Shown here in pieces: positions 5,785 through 6,009 of a stretch of DNA of 6,009 bases. The notes beneath the pieces were generated by a model. The model was not told where the DNA came from. It saw only the letters and a list, made by a program, of their open reading frames with translations, and did not search any database. Location: contig CANGMW010000161.1 in assembly GCA_947454695.1 (NCBI GenBank), positions 1-6,009 of the forward strand, written 5' to 3'. The DNA comes from Comamonadaceae bacterium. GTDB lineage: Bacteria > Pseudomonadota > Gammaproteobacteria > Burkholderiales > Burkholderiaceae_C. Positions within the stretch are counted from its first letter, which is position 1. The number at the start of each line of letters is the position of its first letter. The translations under genes and the position numbers were made by a program.

Positions 5785-6009
5785 AGGGTGTTGATGGTTT
5801 GGGGTAGTGCACGTGCAAGACCTCAATTTCATCCACGCCAGAAGGTGTCAGCAGCTTGAGGACATCGCCCACGCGGCTTGTCAGCAAAGTTCTGGCAATC
5901 GGTGAAACCCAGCTCACCTCCCCTTGCAAACTGTCCGCTTCGTCCACCCCCAGAATCGTGATGGTGCGCTCACAGCCCACGCCATCCACATAAGTGACAG
6001 TAGCGCCAA
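5783..6009 (-). CDS. greB: Transcription elongation factor GreB (partial, C-terminal 74 residues)
   Basis: C-terminal FKBP-like domain of a GreA/GreB transcript cleavage factor. These proteins bind the RNA polymerase secondary channel and stimulate cleavage of backtracked RNA. Visible landmarks in order: GATVTYVDG, the GVDEAD segment, SWVSPIARTLL, RVGDVLKLLTP, and the final strand EVLHVHYP before a short Pro/Ser/Thr tail. The N-terminal coiled coil with the acidic tip that reaches the active site lies beyond the window. The frame is open to the right edge, so an internal GTG at 5989 is not the start. I prefer GreB over GreA because of the LLTPSG and VHYPKP ending and the position next to spoT as I remember it in Burkholderiales; GreA remains possible. 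The gene converges on spoT with 12 bp between the stops. Confidence 0.75.
   Translation of the reverse strand, partial: GATVTYVDGVGCERTITILGVDEADSLQGEVSWVSPIARTLLTSRVGDVLKLLTPSGVDEIEVLHVHYPKPSTP

Noticed and set aside
5783..5989. Short complete gene starting at GTG 5989
   Set aside because: The frame stays open upstream to the window edge and the preceding residues (GATVTY) fit the Gre-factor C-terminal domain, so this is the tail of a larger gene.
1..6009. Mobile element, CRISPR array, tRNA, rRNA or riboswitch
   Set aside because: No transposase or integrase motifs, no regularly spaced repeats, no tRNA-like cloverleaf or conserved rRNA segments were seen; genes fill nearly the whole window.

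Overview
The window carries a conserved housekeeping block of a betaproteobacterium, most likely a member of the Burkholderiales near the Comamonadaceae. The basis is the moderately GC-rich sequence, the protein sequences themselves (YicC with its canonical C-terminus, a long SpoT with a Pro/Lys/Ala-rich N-terminal tail, a GreB-type C-terminus) and the order kinase / phosphatase <- -> yicC - gmk - rpoZ - spoT -> <- greB. The genus cannot be fixed from the sequence alone. Nothing looks horizontally acquired: there are no transposases, integrases, CRISPR repeats, tRNAs or rRNAs.

Layout. Bases 1-1510 (minus strand) hold a two-gene signalling unit: a soluble Hanks-type Ser/Thr protein kinase (1510 to 503), whose stop overlaps by ATGA the start of a PP2C-type protein phosphatase (506 to the window edge, C-terminus missing). 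A 77-bp divergent intergenic region (1511-1587) separates it from the plus-strand block: yicC (1588-2505, endoribonuclease family), gmk (2537-3157, guanylate kinase) and rpoZ (3184-3387, RNA polymerase omega). A textbook intrinsic terminator (3409-3438) closes that block. spoT (bifunctional (p)ppGpp synthetase/hydrolase, most likely starting at GTG 3494) follows with its own candidate sigma70 promoter. The 3' end of greB (transcript cleavage factor) converges on spoT from the right edge with only 12 bp between the two stop codons. No gene-free stretch exceeds about 110 bp.

How the genes fit together. Gmk turns GMP into GDP. SpoT makes and degrades (p)ppGpp from and to GDP/GTP. Omega contributes its N-terminus to one (p)ppGpp-binding site on proteobacterial RNA polymerase. 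GreB works through the RNA polymerase secondary channel, the same channel used by the ppGpp cofactor DksA. YicC-family RNases act in RNA turnover. The plus-strand block is therefore guanine-nucleotide and stringent-response machinery, next to a reversible Ser/Thr phosphorylation pair whose substrates cannot be read from the sequence.

I did not find a clearly new system. The points worth a second look are regulatory: the terminator plus private promoter that separates rpoZ from spoT; a promoter position predicting an essentially leaderless spoT mRNA; a C9 tract just inside spoT; a 24-bp near-perfect palindrome in the spoT ACT-domain region; a perfect TATAAT inside gmk; an alternative omega start that would hide its ppGpp-contacting N-terminus; and nested dyads in the divergent promoter region.
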